NCBI GenBank assembly: GCA_026982655.1
Contig: JALSGO010000148.1
Location: forward strand, 1 to 41,117
Source of the DNA: Candidatus Bipolaricaulota bacterium
Lineage (GTDB): Bacteria > Bipolaricaulota > Bipolaricaulia > RBG-16-55-9
Reading direction: 5' to 3'
Length of the DNA stretch: 41,117 nt
Numbering within the stretch: position 1 is the first letter of the stretch; every line of letters begins with the position of its first letter. This document shows, in pieces, positions 8,075 through 15,124 of this stretch. Below the pieces are notes generated by a model. The model had not been told where the DNA came from. It ran no database searches and saw only the letters and a list, made by a program, of their open reading frames with translations. The position numbers and the translations under genes are program-made.

Positions 8075-8575
8075 GTGAAACCCGATCCTCGAGACAAGAC
8101 CTTTCGAGCTAACGCGAGTCAGTTCTTTGTTGCGGGCGAACTTTGCCGAAGAGGGCTGGTAGCTGTCGTTACCCTTGGGAATTGCCCTAACACAGATATC
8201 CTCTGCAGCAATAGAGACGGCACGAAGTTCGCTCATATACAAGTTAAAACATTTGTCCCCGGGATGAAGACGTGCAGCGTGGGGAAGAAAGCAGAGATAC
8301 CCTACGGGCCCAATTTCTTTTGGGTTTTAGCGGGAATACCGAGGCCAGATATGAACGCACCTTTCGAATACTATGTGATTCCAGCGGAGATCATGGCCAA
8401 GAACGTGCGAGAGTCCCATCGACAATGGCTTCAAGAGCCTGGCAAGCAGGGACAACCTCACAAGGACTCTTCGGTGCGCACAGTGGTGCTTCCGCCGGGG
8501 AGATGCAAGAACGGTTGGAGTATCGCTGGCTACCGTGACCGATGGGATCTTATTGAGAGAGCATGTTCCCCATAA
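8075..8575 (+). CDS. Hypothetical protein with PD-(D/E)XK nuclease-like pattern
   Basis: A 166-residue protein with no assigned family. Residues 13-60 have the layout of a PD-(D/E)XK core: a helix carrying a glutamate (FVAGELCRRG, E22), a strand with an aspartate (NTDILC, D41), and a strand ending in QVKT (Q56, K58). This resembles small DUF4365-like nuclease-fold proteins, but the catalytic acid is Q rather than D/E, so activity is uncertain. GTG start at 8075 with AAAGGAG ten bases upstream. Sampled lines are about 47-55 percent GC against roughly 70 percent in neighbouring gatB, and the gene stands alone between two housekeeping units, which suggests horizontal acquisition. It could be a remnant of a defence module or a stand-alone DNA-repair accessory. 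Confidence 0.6.
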   Translation: MKPDPRDKTFRANASQFFVAGELCRRGLVAVVTLGNCPNTDILCSNRDGTKFAHIQVKTFVPGMKTCSVGKKAEIPYGPNFFWVLAGIPRPDMNAPFEYYVIPAEIMAKNVRESHRQWLQEPGKQGQPHKDSSVRTVVLPPGRCKNGWSIAGYRDRWDLIERACSP

Positions 8576-8659
8576 TGACAGCGGAATTGCGATGGCATAA
8601 ACCAATCTTGCACTAAGCGCGTGTGGAAAGACCGAAGGCGAGGTGGTGGTAAAATCCGA

Positions 8660-8665
8660 TACAAT
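8660..8665 (+). promoter_or_regulatory. -10 element for apparently leaderless gatB mRNA
   Basis: TACAAT ends six bases before the gatB ATG at 8672, and no Shine-Dalgarno is present between them. With normal initiation about seven bases after the -10, transcription would begin at or next to the A of the start codon. No good -35 is visible. Confidence 0.5.
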
Positions 8666-8671
8666 TCCTCC

Positions 8672-10099
8672 ATGTCCATGCAGACGGAGATCGTCATCGG
8701 CTTGGAGATCCACGTCCAGCTGGCGACCCGCACCAAGCTCTTCTGCGGGTGCTCCACAGACTATTTCGGCGCTCCGCCCAACCGCCACTGCTGCCCCGTC
8801 TGCCTGGGGATGCCCGGGGCGCTCCCCGTGCTCAACGAGCGGGCCGTCGAGCTCGCCCTCGTAGCCGCCCTGGCGCTGGGGTGCGAGATCCCCTCGTACT
8901 CCCGATTCGACCGCAAGCAGTACTTCTACCCCGACCTCCCCAAGGGGTACCAGATCTCGCAGTACAAGGCCCCCATCGCCTTGGGGGGACACCTCGACCT
9001 CGAGGGGGACGGCGGCGGAAAGAGGGTTCGGCTGCGAAGGCTCCACTTGGAGGAGGACGCCGGGAAGCTCGTCCACGACCCCGCCGCGGGGCGGACGCTT
9101 GTAGACCTCAACCGCTGCGGGGTGCCCCTCATCGAGATCGTCACGGAGCCCGATCTTCGCTCCCCCGAGGAGGCAGCCCGGTTTCTCAAACAACTGCGGC
9201 AGATCCTGCGCTATCTGGAGGTCTCAAACTGCGACATGGAGAAGGGGGAGCTCCGCTGCGACGCGAACCTCTCGCTGAGCGTGGACGGGCAGCTCGGCAC
9301 CAAAACGGAGATCAAGAACCTCAACTCGTTCAAGGCCGTGGAGGAGGCCCTCCGCGCGGAGGCACAGCGCCAACGCTCGCTCCTCGAGCGGGGTCAACGG
9401 GTGATGCAGCAGACCTTCGGCTGGGACCCGGAGCGGGGCCGCTTAGAGCCCCAGCGCACCAAGGAGGAGGCGGAGGATTACCGCTACTTCCCCGACCCCG
9501 ATCTCGTTCCCCTTACGATCGACGAGGCCTGGAAGCGCAGGCTGAGGGAGCAGCTCCCGGAGCTGCCTCACGAGAAGCGCAGGCGCTGGAAGCGAGAATT
9601 TGAGCTGCCCGACTACGACATCCGCGTGCTCACCGAGGAGCGCGGGATCGCGGAGTACTTCGAGCGGGTCGTGGAGCTGCATCCGAAGCCCAAGGACGTG
9701 AGCAACTGGATGATGACGGAGCTCCTGCGGCTCCTAGCGGAGGAGGAGCACCCGGTGCCCAAGCTCCCGCCGGAGCGCTTCGCGGAGCTGTTGAAGATGG
9801 TCGAGGCCGGGACGATCCACCGCAACACGGGGAAGGACGTCTTGGAGGAGGCCTACCGCACGGGGAGACCCCCCAAGGAGATCGTCGAGGAGCGGGGCTT
9901 GGCCCGGATCGCGGACGAGGCGGAGCTCGCCCGCCTCGCGGACGAGGTGATCGCCGAGCAGCCCGAGGCCGTGGCCAACTTCCGGGCGGGGAACGAGAAG
10001 GCCCTGGGGTTCCTGGTGGGGCAGCTCCGGGCCAAGACCCGGGGCCGGGCCGACCCGAAGCTCGCCGCCCGCCTGCTGCGCGAGCGGCTTTCGCGTTAG
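8672..10099 (+). CDS. gatB: Asp-tRNA(Asn)/Glu-tRNA(Gln) amidotransferase subunit B
   Basis: GatB is the kinase/amidotransferase subunit of GatCAB, which converts Glu-tRNA(Gln) and/or Asp-tRNA(Asn) to the amidated forms. The 475-residue protein opens with the canonical IGLEIHVQL and carries the zinc site CGC (C25, C27) with CPVC (C41, C44). YRYFPDPDLVP, the helical cradle and the C-terminal YqeY-like tail (NFRAGNEKALGFLVGQ) follow. I placed the start at ATG 8672; a second ATG lies six bases on, and the upstream open frame looks non-coding. gatA and gatC are not in the window. The stop overlaps the thiP stop by four bases in convergent orientation. Confidence 0.96.
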   Translation: MSMQTEIVIGLEIHVQLATRTKLFCGCSTDYFGAPPNRHCCPVCLGMPGALPVLNERAVELALVAALALGCEIPSYSRFDRKQYFYPDLPKGYQISQYKAPIALGGHLDLEGDGGGKRVRLRRLHLEEDAGKLVHDPAAGRTLVDLNRCGVPLIEIVTEPDLRSPEEAARFLKQLRQILRYLEVSNCDMEKGELRCDANLSLSVDGQLGTKTEIKNLNSFKAVEEALRAEAQRQRSLLERGQRVMQQTFGWDPERGRLEPQRTKEEAEDYRYFPDPDLVPLTIDEAWKRRLREQLPELPHEKRRRWKREFELPDYDIRVLTEERGIAEYFERVVELHPKPKDVSNWMMTELLRLLAEEEHPVPKLPPERFAELLKMVEAGTIHRNTGKDVLEEAYRTGRPPKEIVEERGLARIADEAELARLADEVIAEQPEAVANFRAGNEKALGFLVGQLRAKTRGRADPKLAARLLRERLSR

Positions 10100-11766
10100 C
10101 GCCCCCGCAGCCCCCGCTCCCCCAGGCGCTCCAACGCGAGGAAGGCGAGCGCGGAGATCGCGATCATCCCGACGCTCAGGGCGCTGGCGGCCTCCAGCCC
10201 CCGCCGCCCCGAGAGCAGCTCGTAGACGGCCACCGGCATCGTCTTGAGCCCCGGACGGGCCAGCATCAGAGTGGCGCTCGTCTCTCCCAAGCTCAGCGCG
10301 AACGCGAAGAGCGCCCCCACCACCAGCCCGGGAACAAGCCACGGACGCTCCACGTCCCAGAACGCCCTAAGGCGCGAAGCCCCCAAGCTGCGGGCCGCCT
10401 CCACCAGGGAGCGGTCCAAGCGGAGCAGCAACGGGGCCACCGCCCGCACCACAAAGGGGTAGACGATCACGGCGTGGGCGACGATCACGGCCCAGGCCGT
10501 CCCGCTAAGAGCCAGCGGAGGCTGCCGATACGCCTGCAGCAGCGCCAACCCCAGGATCACCGAGGAGGTCGCGATGGGGGCCATGAGCAGGGCATCGAGG
10601 AGCCTCCGCCCCGGCACCCGGAGGCGCGTGACCCCAAACGCGACGGCCAAGCCCACGGGGAGCGCGATCGCCACCGCTCCGAGCCCAAAGCGCAGGCTGT
10701 TGAGCACCGCCTGCAGGGGCGGATCGCCGATCCGGGGCTCGTACTGGCGCCGGAGGAGGAAGCGATACCCCTCCAACCCCAGGCGCTTCCCCTCCGGCGT
10801 GGAGACGAGGAACGAGTCCACCAACACGGCCAGGAGCGGCCCGGCCAGGAGCAAGGCGCTCACGACGAGAAACGCCCAAATCATCAGGCGATGGGGGCGC
10901 AGGGCCTCGCGCCCCGAGGGGAACAGGGGCCGCGTCCGCGCCCGGCGCTGCAGGGTAAGCTCGCGGGCGAAGACCCCGCCCAGCTTCAGGTAGGCGTACA
11001 CGAAGAGCAACGAGAACCCCAGCCCCACGAGGGCCAGCGCGGCGGCCTGCGGTCGGTTGAACAGCGCCTTGGCTTGGGTGTAGATCTCCACCTCCAGGGT
11101 GGAGAAGCGCGCCCCGCCCAGCGTCAGCACGATGGGAAAGCTCAAGAAGGTGAAGATGAACACGAGGGTCATCGCGCTCATCAGGGAGGGCAGGAGCTGA
11201 GGGAGGGTGACGGTCCAGAAGACCCTCGAGGGAGGAGCCCCCAGCGCGCGGGCGCTCTCCTCGTATTGCGGGTCGAGCCCCTCCCAAGCGGCGTTCACCA
11301 CCCGGGCGATCAAGGGCGCGTTGTAGAAGGCGTGGGCCAGCACGATGGCCCCCAGGCTGTAGAGGAGTTTGATGGGGGGCTCCTCCAGCCCGAGGAGGGC
11401 CATCAGCATCTGGTTGACGTAGCCGTTGCGGCCCCAGAGAAGAATAAACCCGAGCGCGACGGTGATCGCGGGGAGCACGAAGGGCACCATCACCAGCGAC
11501 TTCACCCAGCGCTTGCCGGGGAACTCGTAGCGGGTGAGCAGATACGCCAAGGGGAAGCCCAAGGCGACGCTGGCCAGGGTGCTCCAGAGGGCCTGCTCCA
11601 CCGTGAAGAGCAGAACCCGGCGGACGTAGGGACGGGCCAACGCGTCGGGGACGAGCGGCAGCCCCTCCCGCAGCACGCTCAGCAGAGGGTAGTAGAAGAA
11701 CAACCCCAGGAACGCGAGGGGCGCGCCCAAGAGGGCGGCGTAGAAAGCCGTTCGCCTCAGGTTCAT
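10096..11766 (-). CDS. thiP: Thiamine ABC transporter permease, fused two-domain ThiP
   Basis: Inner-membrane permease of a thiamine/TPP importer. The 556 residues form two homologous halves of about six membrane helices each. Each half has an ABC permease EAA loop: EESARALGAPPSRVFWTVTLP in the first and LVEAARSLGASRLRAFWDVE in the second. The fused architecture is typical of ThiP and iron FbpB-type permeases. Assignment to thiamine rests on the upstream TPP riboswitch and ThiB-like gene. The start is ATG 11766 after AGGTG; the frame is open 42 bases further into the terminator hairpin, which I reject as coding. A terminator lies between thiB and thiP, so this gene probably depends on read-through. 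No ThiQ ATPase gene is adjacent. Confidence 0.9.
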   Translation of the reverse strand: MNLRRTAFYAALLGAPLAFLGLFFYYPLLSVLREGLPLVPDALARPYVRRVLLFTVEQALWSTLASVALGFPLAYLLTRYEFPGKRWVKSLVMVPFVLPAITVALGFILLWGRNGYVNQMLMALLGLEEPPIKLLYSLGAIVLAHAFYNAPLIARVVNAAWEGLDPQYEESARALGAPPSRVFWTVTLPQLLPSLMSAMTLVFIFTFLSFPIVLTLGGARFSTLEVEIYTQAKALFNRPQAAALALVGLGFSLLFVYAYLKLGGVFARELTLQRRARTRPLFPSGREALRPHRLMIWAFLVVSALLLAGPLLAVLVDSFLVSTPEGKRLGLEGYRFLLRRQYEPRIGDPPLQAVLNSLRFGLGAVAIALPVGLAVAFGVTRLRVPGRRLLDALLMAPIATSSVILGLALLQAYRQPPLALSGTAWAVIVAHAVIVYPFVVRAVAPLLLRLDRSLVEAARSLGASRLRAFWDVERPWLVPGLVVGALFAFALSLGETSATLMLARPGLKTMPVAVYELLSGRRGLEAASALSVGMIAISALAFLALERLGERGLRGR

Positions 11767-11786
11767 GAACTTACACCTAAAAAAGC

Positions 11787-11817
11787 AAAAAAGGGCCCGG
11801 ACGCTCAAGCCGGGCCC
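11787..11817 (-). terminator. Intrinsic terminator between thiB and thiP
   Basis: On the minus strand GGGCCCGG (11810-11817) pairs with CCGGGCCC (11793-11800) around a nine-base loop and is followed by TTTTTTG. This is a textbook rho-independent terminator inside a two-gene operon. It would lower permease expression relative to the binding protein. Confidence 0.85.
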
Positions 11818-11832
11818 CTCTGCTTGGTTTGG

Positions 11833-12903
11833 TTAACGTCCCACCACCGTCTCCGCCCAGAGCTGGAGCCAGCGGTCGTCGTTCTCGGCGACGGCGCTCA
11901 AGGGCAGCACCGCCGGGGCGGGCGGGACCTTCGCACACCGCTGCCACTCCTCCGGCAGCTCGGCCTGGGCGTTCGCCGGGAACATGAACTCCGTGGTGGG
12001 CAGCTTCTCCTGCACCTCCAAAGAGAGCAGGAAGTCGATGAACTCGCGCGCGAGACTCGGGTTGTCCGTGCCCTTCACCACCCCGGCCCCGAACACGGTG
12101 CGGTACGCCTGCCCCTCCAAGAAGAAGGGCTGATAGCGCTCGTCGAAGCAGGCGTCGGTGGAGAAGCTCACCACGATGGGGGCCTCCCCCGCCTGGAAGG
12201 CCTCGTACGCGGCGCTCCAGCCGGGGAAGACGCTCAAGACGTTGGGCAGCAGCCGCTCCCAGTACTGCGGGAAGAGCTCGCCGAAGTTGTAGATCGTCCA
12301 GAAGAGGAAGGCGTGCCCCACGCTGCTGGTGCGCGGGTCCTGGACGAGGAGCGCCTCGCGGAAGCGCCCATCGAGCAGGTCAGGGAACGCCCGCGGGAGC
12401 TCCTCCGCGCTCAGGGCCTGGGTGTCGTAGACGAGGGTGATGAAGCCGTGCTCGTAGGGGATGAGGGTGTTCTCGGGGTCCACTTGGAGCTCTCGGGGCA
12501 CGAACTGCAGGTTGGGCACGTCTTCAACGCTCAAGGGCTCGAAGAGATCGAACTGCTTCGCCTTGGGGACGTCGTTGAGCTCCCCCATAAACACGTCGGC
12601 GGGGGTGCCGCCCGCGTCCCGCTCCGTGAGCAGGCGGGCGAGCATCTCCCGGCTCGCGCCCGTGGCCACGAATTGAACGTCCACGCCGGTGCGCCTTTCA
12701 AATTCTTGCTCGACGAAGGCCGCCGGACCCCACTCGACGAAGCTGCTGTAGACGTAGACGTAGAGCGTATCTCCCTCTTCCGCCTGGGCCTGAACCACGA
12801 TGGGAAGGGCCGCAGGCCCGCTGACGAGGACGAGGACGAGGATCCCTATCCCCAGAAGGGCGACTCCCGTTGCAGCCCGCAGGATGAGGTTTGTGTTGCG
12901 CAT
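11833..12903 (-). CDS. thiB: Thiamine ABC transporter substrate-binding protein ThiB
   Basis: Periplasmic or lipid-surface binding protein of 356 residues. A hydrophobic N-terminal segment (about 8-40, ending VVQAQA) acts as signal peptide or anchor. The mature part starts with LYVYVYSSFVEWGP and contains GTPADVFMG, the ThiB/FbpA-type fold, then a C-terminal hinge region. Local similarity is to the thiamine-binding family within periplasmic binding protein cluster D. Iron or phosphonate substrates are possible on sequence alone, but the TPP riboswitch makes thiamine the best call. ATG at 12903 follows AAGGAGGGG with good spacing. Cysteines are few (two visible in the mature part). Confidence 0.9.
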   Translation of the reverse strand: MRNTNLILRAATGVALLGIGILVLVLVSGPAALPIVVQAQAEEGDTLYVYVYSSFVEWGPAAFVEQEFERRTGVDVQFVATGASREMLARLLTERDAGGTPADVFMGELNDVPKAKQFDLFEPLSVEDVPNLQFVPRELQVDPENTLIPYEHGFITLVYDTQALSAEELPRAFPDLLDGRFREALLVQDPRTSSVGHAFLFWTIYNFGELFPQYWERLLPNVLSVFPGWSAAYEAFQAGEAPIVVSFSTDACFDERYQPFFLEGQAYRTVFGAGVVKGTDNPSLAREFIDFLLSLEVQEKLPTTEFMFPANAQAELPEEWQRCAKVPPAPAVLPLSAVAENDDRWLQLWAETVVGR

Positions 12904-13007
12904 GGAAACTCCCCTCCTTGATAGGATGAGATGATCGGGGAGCCCCGGTTAGGGGAAGTAGAGCCGAAGGGATTTCGCTTTGCGGAGTTCGAGAAGGCGT
13001 TTTGCAT

Positions 13008-13096
13008 GGTTCCCTCCGCCGGTATTACCCGGATCAGGTTCAACGGGTCGACCCCAGACTAGGGGTCCTCTCAGCCCGGTTCCCCCGAGCTCCCCA
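13008..13096 (-). promoter_or_regulatory. TPP riboswitch (THI element)
   Basis: Read on the minus strand the element contains the conserved THI-box blocks in order: a closing GGGG stem, CTGAGA followed by GG, then ACCCGTTGAACCTGATC, GGGTAATACC and GCGGAGGGAA. It begins at the predicted transcription start and ends about 105 bases before thiB. The TTCCCCT stretch in the following leader could pair with the thiB Shine-Dalgarno (AGGGGAG), so translational control is plausible. It should switch thiBP off when thiamine pyrophosphate is abundant. Confidence 0.97.
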
Positions 13097-13102
13097 TGAA
13101 TT

Positions 13103-13131
13103 ACTCTACCTCAAGGAAGGGTGGATGTCAA
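13103..13131 (-). promoter_or_regulatory. Promoter for the thiB riboswitch transcript
   Basis: On the minus strand TTGACA (13126-13131), a 17-base spacer and TAGAGT (13103-13108). Start of transcription would fall at the 5' edge of the riboswitch. Confidence 0.75.
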
Positions 13132-13176
13132 CCCTCTTCAAGGAGCACTTCCCACTATCTCCCTCTCCTTTAGTCT

Positions 13177-13220
13177 GGTCTTGACAGGTCTTGACAGTTT
13201 GTCCTTCGTTGTCCTAAGAT
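13177..13220 (+). promoter_or_regulatory. Promoter with tandem -35 boxes for the first barrel-like gene
   Basis: GGTCTTGACA occurs twice in direct tandem (13177-13196), giving two TTGACA hexamers ten bases apart. The second (13191-13196) lies 18 bases before TAAGAT (13215-13220). The leader to the ATG at 13273 carries two AAGGAGG motifs. Confidence 0.6.
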
Positions 13221-13272
13221 CGGAGCGGAGGTCGCATAGGGTTTGCAACTCATACAAGGAGGCCAAGGAGGC

Positions 13273-14997
13273 ATGGACCGCCCAAGGAGGTGCAAGGGAT
13301 TTTTTGCTGTTGGAGTTGGTCTGATCGTTTTAGGGCTTGTGACGGCCCCCGCGTCGGAGGGTCGCGCTCAGGAACTCTCCGGGCGGATCACCGGAGATCT
13401 CACGTTCGCGCCCTTTTACGAGTTGCTCCTCCCTCAGTCGCCTTCGCTTCAGCCGATTCCGAAGACGGCGGAGCAGGCCCCTCAGCTCGTGGGGCTGACC
13501 ACCCAACTCGATCTGGGGCTGGACTTCCCCGGAATCGCCTTCGACGGGACGTTCCTGTTCAGCAACCTGGGTTTGACGCTCGCCTGGCTGAGCAGCGACC
13601 TTCGCTTCCTGGCACGGGAGGATCGAGGGGTGGATCGATCCGTTCAGAAGAGAACGATCGTCCAAAACGACTTTGTCAAAGTGTTGCGGGCCTTTCCCAG
13701 CCGCGTCCCCGCCGGAGGGACGTTCGAGGTGCTCGTGATCGTCGAGGCCCTGCAAGACCTTACGGGGACATCCCTTACGGTCACCGAAGAGTATCCGGCG
13801 GGGTGGCGGGTGGAGTTCATCGATCCCCTGGGAGCGCTCGTCGCATCGAACGCCGCCCGGTGGACGGTGTCGTTAGGGCTCCCCGGCTCGCGGGCCGTGA
13901 TCCGCTACAGCGTACGCGTCCCGGAAGAGGCGCTCGACACGGCGTCCATCCGCGGCACGATCGAGTCGGCCCTCTTCCCGCCCCTGCGCTTCGACGACGC
14001 CCTGGAGGTCCTCCCACCGGCTCCCCCGACGCTGCCGGGGCGCGTGCGCATCCGTCAAGACCTCCTCTTCTCGGCCGTGATCTCCGGAGGCGTGATCGTC
14101 GATCCCTTGAGCTTTCGGTTGTTAGCGCTGCACACCCAGCTCTTCCCTCAGCCGGGCCTGAGCCTGGCTAACTTCCTACGCTTCCAAAACGTCGGGACGT
14201 CGCAGACGCCCTCCCTCCGCTGGAGCAACCTAGTCCAGATCACGGGCCGAACGACAGGAGGGATGAGCGTACGGACCACGCTTCGCTTCTCCGACGAACC
14301 GGGATCCAACCCCTTGGCCTTCGACCGCGGTACCCTTCAGATCGGCGGCTTGCCGATCGCGCCCGGGTTGAGTCTCGGGCTCTCTGCAGTCTTCGACTCC
14401 CAGGCCGTCCTGCGCCTTCGCGCGCTCCCCGGCTGGACCGCCGAGTTCCCGGGCACCGAAGTACGCCTCCAGGGGGAGCTGCTCTTTACCGATCAGCCCC
14501 TCCGGATCGAGGACTTCGGCGTCGGCCTGCGGGTGCTCGGCGAACTCGTCGAAGGGACCCTACAAATTCGCGATTCCTACGGAACGCTCCTCTATGACAG
14601 CGGCGTCCCGGGCGACGGCATCGAGGAAGAACACCCCCTCGAGCTGGTCCGGCGAACGGTGCTGCTGCGCTTTACCCTAGGTCCGCTCGACGTCCAGTCC
14701 CTCAGCCGTTTCGGCCCTGTCTTGGCCGACGTCGACCTCGACGGCGCACGGGAGAAGTTGGCCGACGCCAAGCTGCTCCAACAGGAGGTGCGCGTGCAGC
14801 GCTTCCTGGAGGCGGTGCTCGTCTCGGCCCGTCTGCTCTACACGGCTCCCACGACCACCCTAGAACCTCCGACCCTCTCGTTGGCCGATGCCGAGTTGAC
14901 CGTCGTCCGCGGCCCGTTCCGCTGGGAGGCCGAAGCGCGCCTCTCCTTCGACCCGCTGGCCTTCCGTACCCGGCTGAGCTTCTCCCTGAGCTTCTGA
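13273..14997 (+). CDS. Exported beta-rich, barrel-like protein A (paralogue of 22839-24572)
   Basis: I do not recognise a named family. The 574-residue product has a signal peptide (hydrophobic about 10-25, cleavage near GRAQ-ELSG). An N-terminal beta segment ends in LGLTLAWLSSDLRF. A DUF11-like immunoglobulin-type region follows at about 120-250 (FPSRVPAGGTFEV, EEYPAGWRVEF). The long C-terminal half is rich in alternating hydrophobic strands and ends LSFSLSF, and a terminal phenylalanine is the usual mark of outer-membrane beta-barrels. Start at ATG 13273, with a Shine-Dalgarno at 13255-13262. The protein at 22839 shares the order of all these parts and whole motifs (NDFxxVLRxFPS, LQNVGTxQTPSxRW). 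The next gene is a propeller/PKD protein, so this may be its outer-membrane partner. That role is inference. Confidence 0.75.
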   Translation: MDRPRRCKGFFAVGVGLIVLGLVTAPASEGRAQELSGRITGDLTFAPFYELLLPQSPSLQPIPKTAEQAPQLVGLTTQLDLGLDFPGIAFDGTFLFSNLGLTLAWLSSDLRFLAREDRGVDRSVQKRTIVQNDFVKVLRAFPSRVPAGGTFEVLVIVEALQDLTGTSLTVTEEYPAGWRVEFIDPLGALVASNAARWTVSLGLPGSRAVIRYSVRVPEEALDTASIRGTIESALFPPLRFDDALEVLPPAPPTLPGRVRIRQDLLFSAVISGGVIVDPLSFRLLALHTQLFPQPGLSLANFLRFQNVGTSQTPSLRWSNLVQITGRTTGGMSVRTTLRFSDEPGSNPLAFDRGTLQIGGLPIAPGLSLGLSAVFDSQAVLRLRALPGWTAEFPGTEVRLQGELLFTDQPLRIEDFGVGLRVLGELVEGTLQIRDSYGTLLYDSGVPGDGIEEEHPLELVRRTVLLRFTLGPLDVQSLSRFGPVLADVDLDGAREKLADAKLLQQEVRVQRFLEAVLVSARLLYTAPTTTLEPPTLSLADAELTVVRGPFRWEAEARLSFDPLAFRTRLSFSLSF

Positions 14998-15003
14998 CCC
15001 CTC

Positions 15004-15031
15004 CACCCGCTGGGGAAGACCCTCCCGGGTG
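15004..15031 (+). terminator. Hairpin after barrel-like gene A
   Basis: CACCCG (15004-15009) pairs with CGGGTG (15026-15031) around a GC-rich interior. No T-run follows, so terminator function is doubtful. It may be an mRNA 3' end structure. Confidence 0.25.
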
Positions 15032-15043
15032 TGATCTCCACCC

Positions 15044-15073
15044 TTGACACATCGGTTTTCCCTTAGGTAGAGT
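15044..15073 (+). promoter_or_regulatory. Promoter for the first propeller/PKD gene
   Basis: TTGACA (15044-15049), an 18-base spacer and TAGAGT (15068-15073), about 50 bases before the ATG at 15125. Confidence 0.7.
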
Positions 15074-15124
15074 AAAAACAATTAGTTGCATTTAGGAACA
15101 CTCCCGAGACGGAGGGATCGCACC

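Noticed and set aside
10474-12921. Very long (815-codon) plus-strand open frame antisense to thiBP
   Set aside because: It is the shadow of two conserved minus-strand genes, is rich in Gln, His, Arg and Glu, has no recognisable domain, and would cover the riboswitch-controlled operon.
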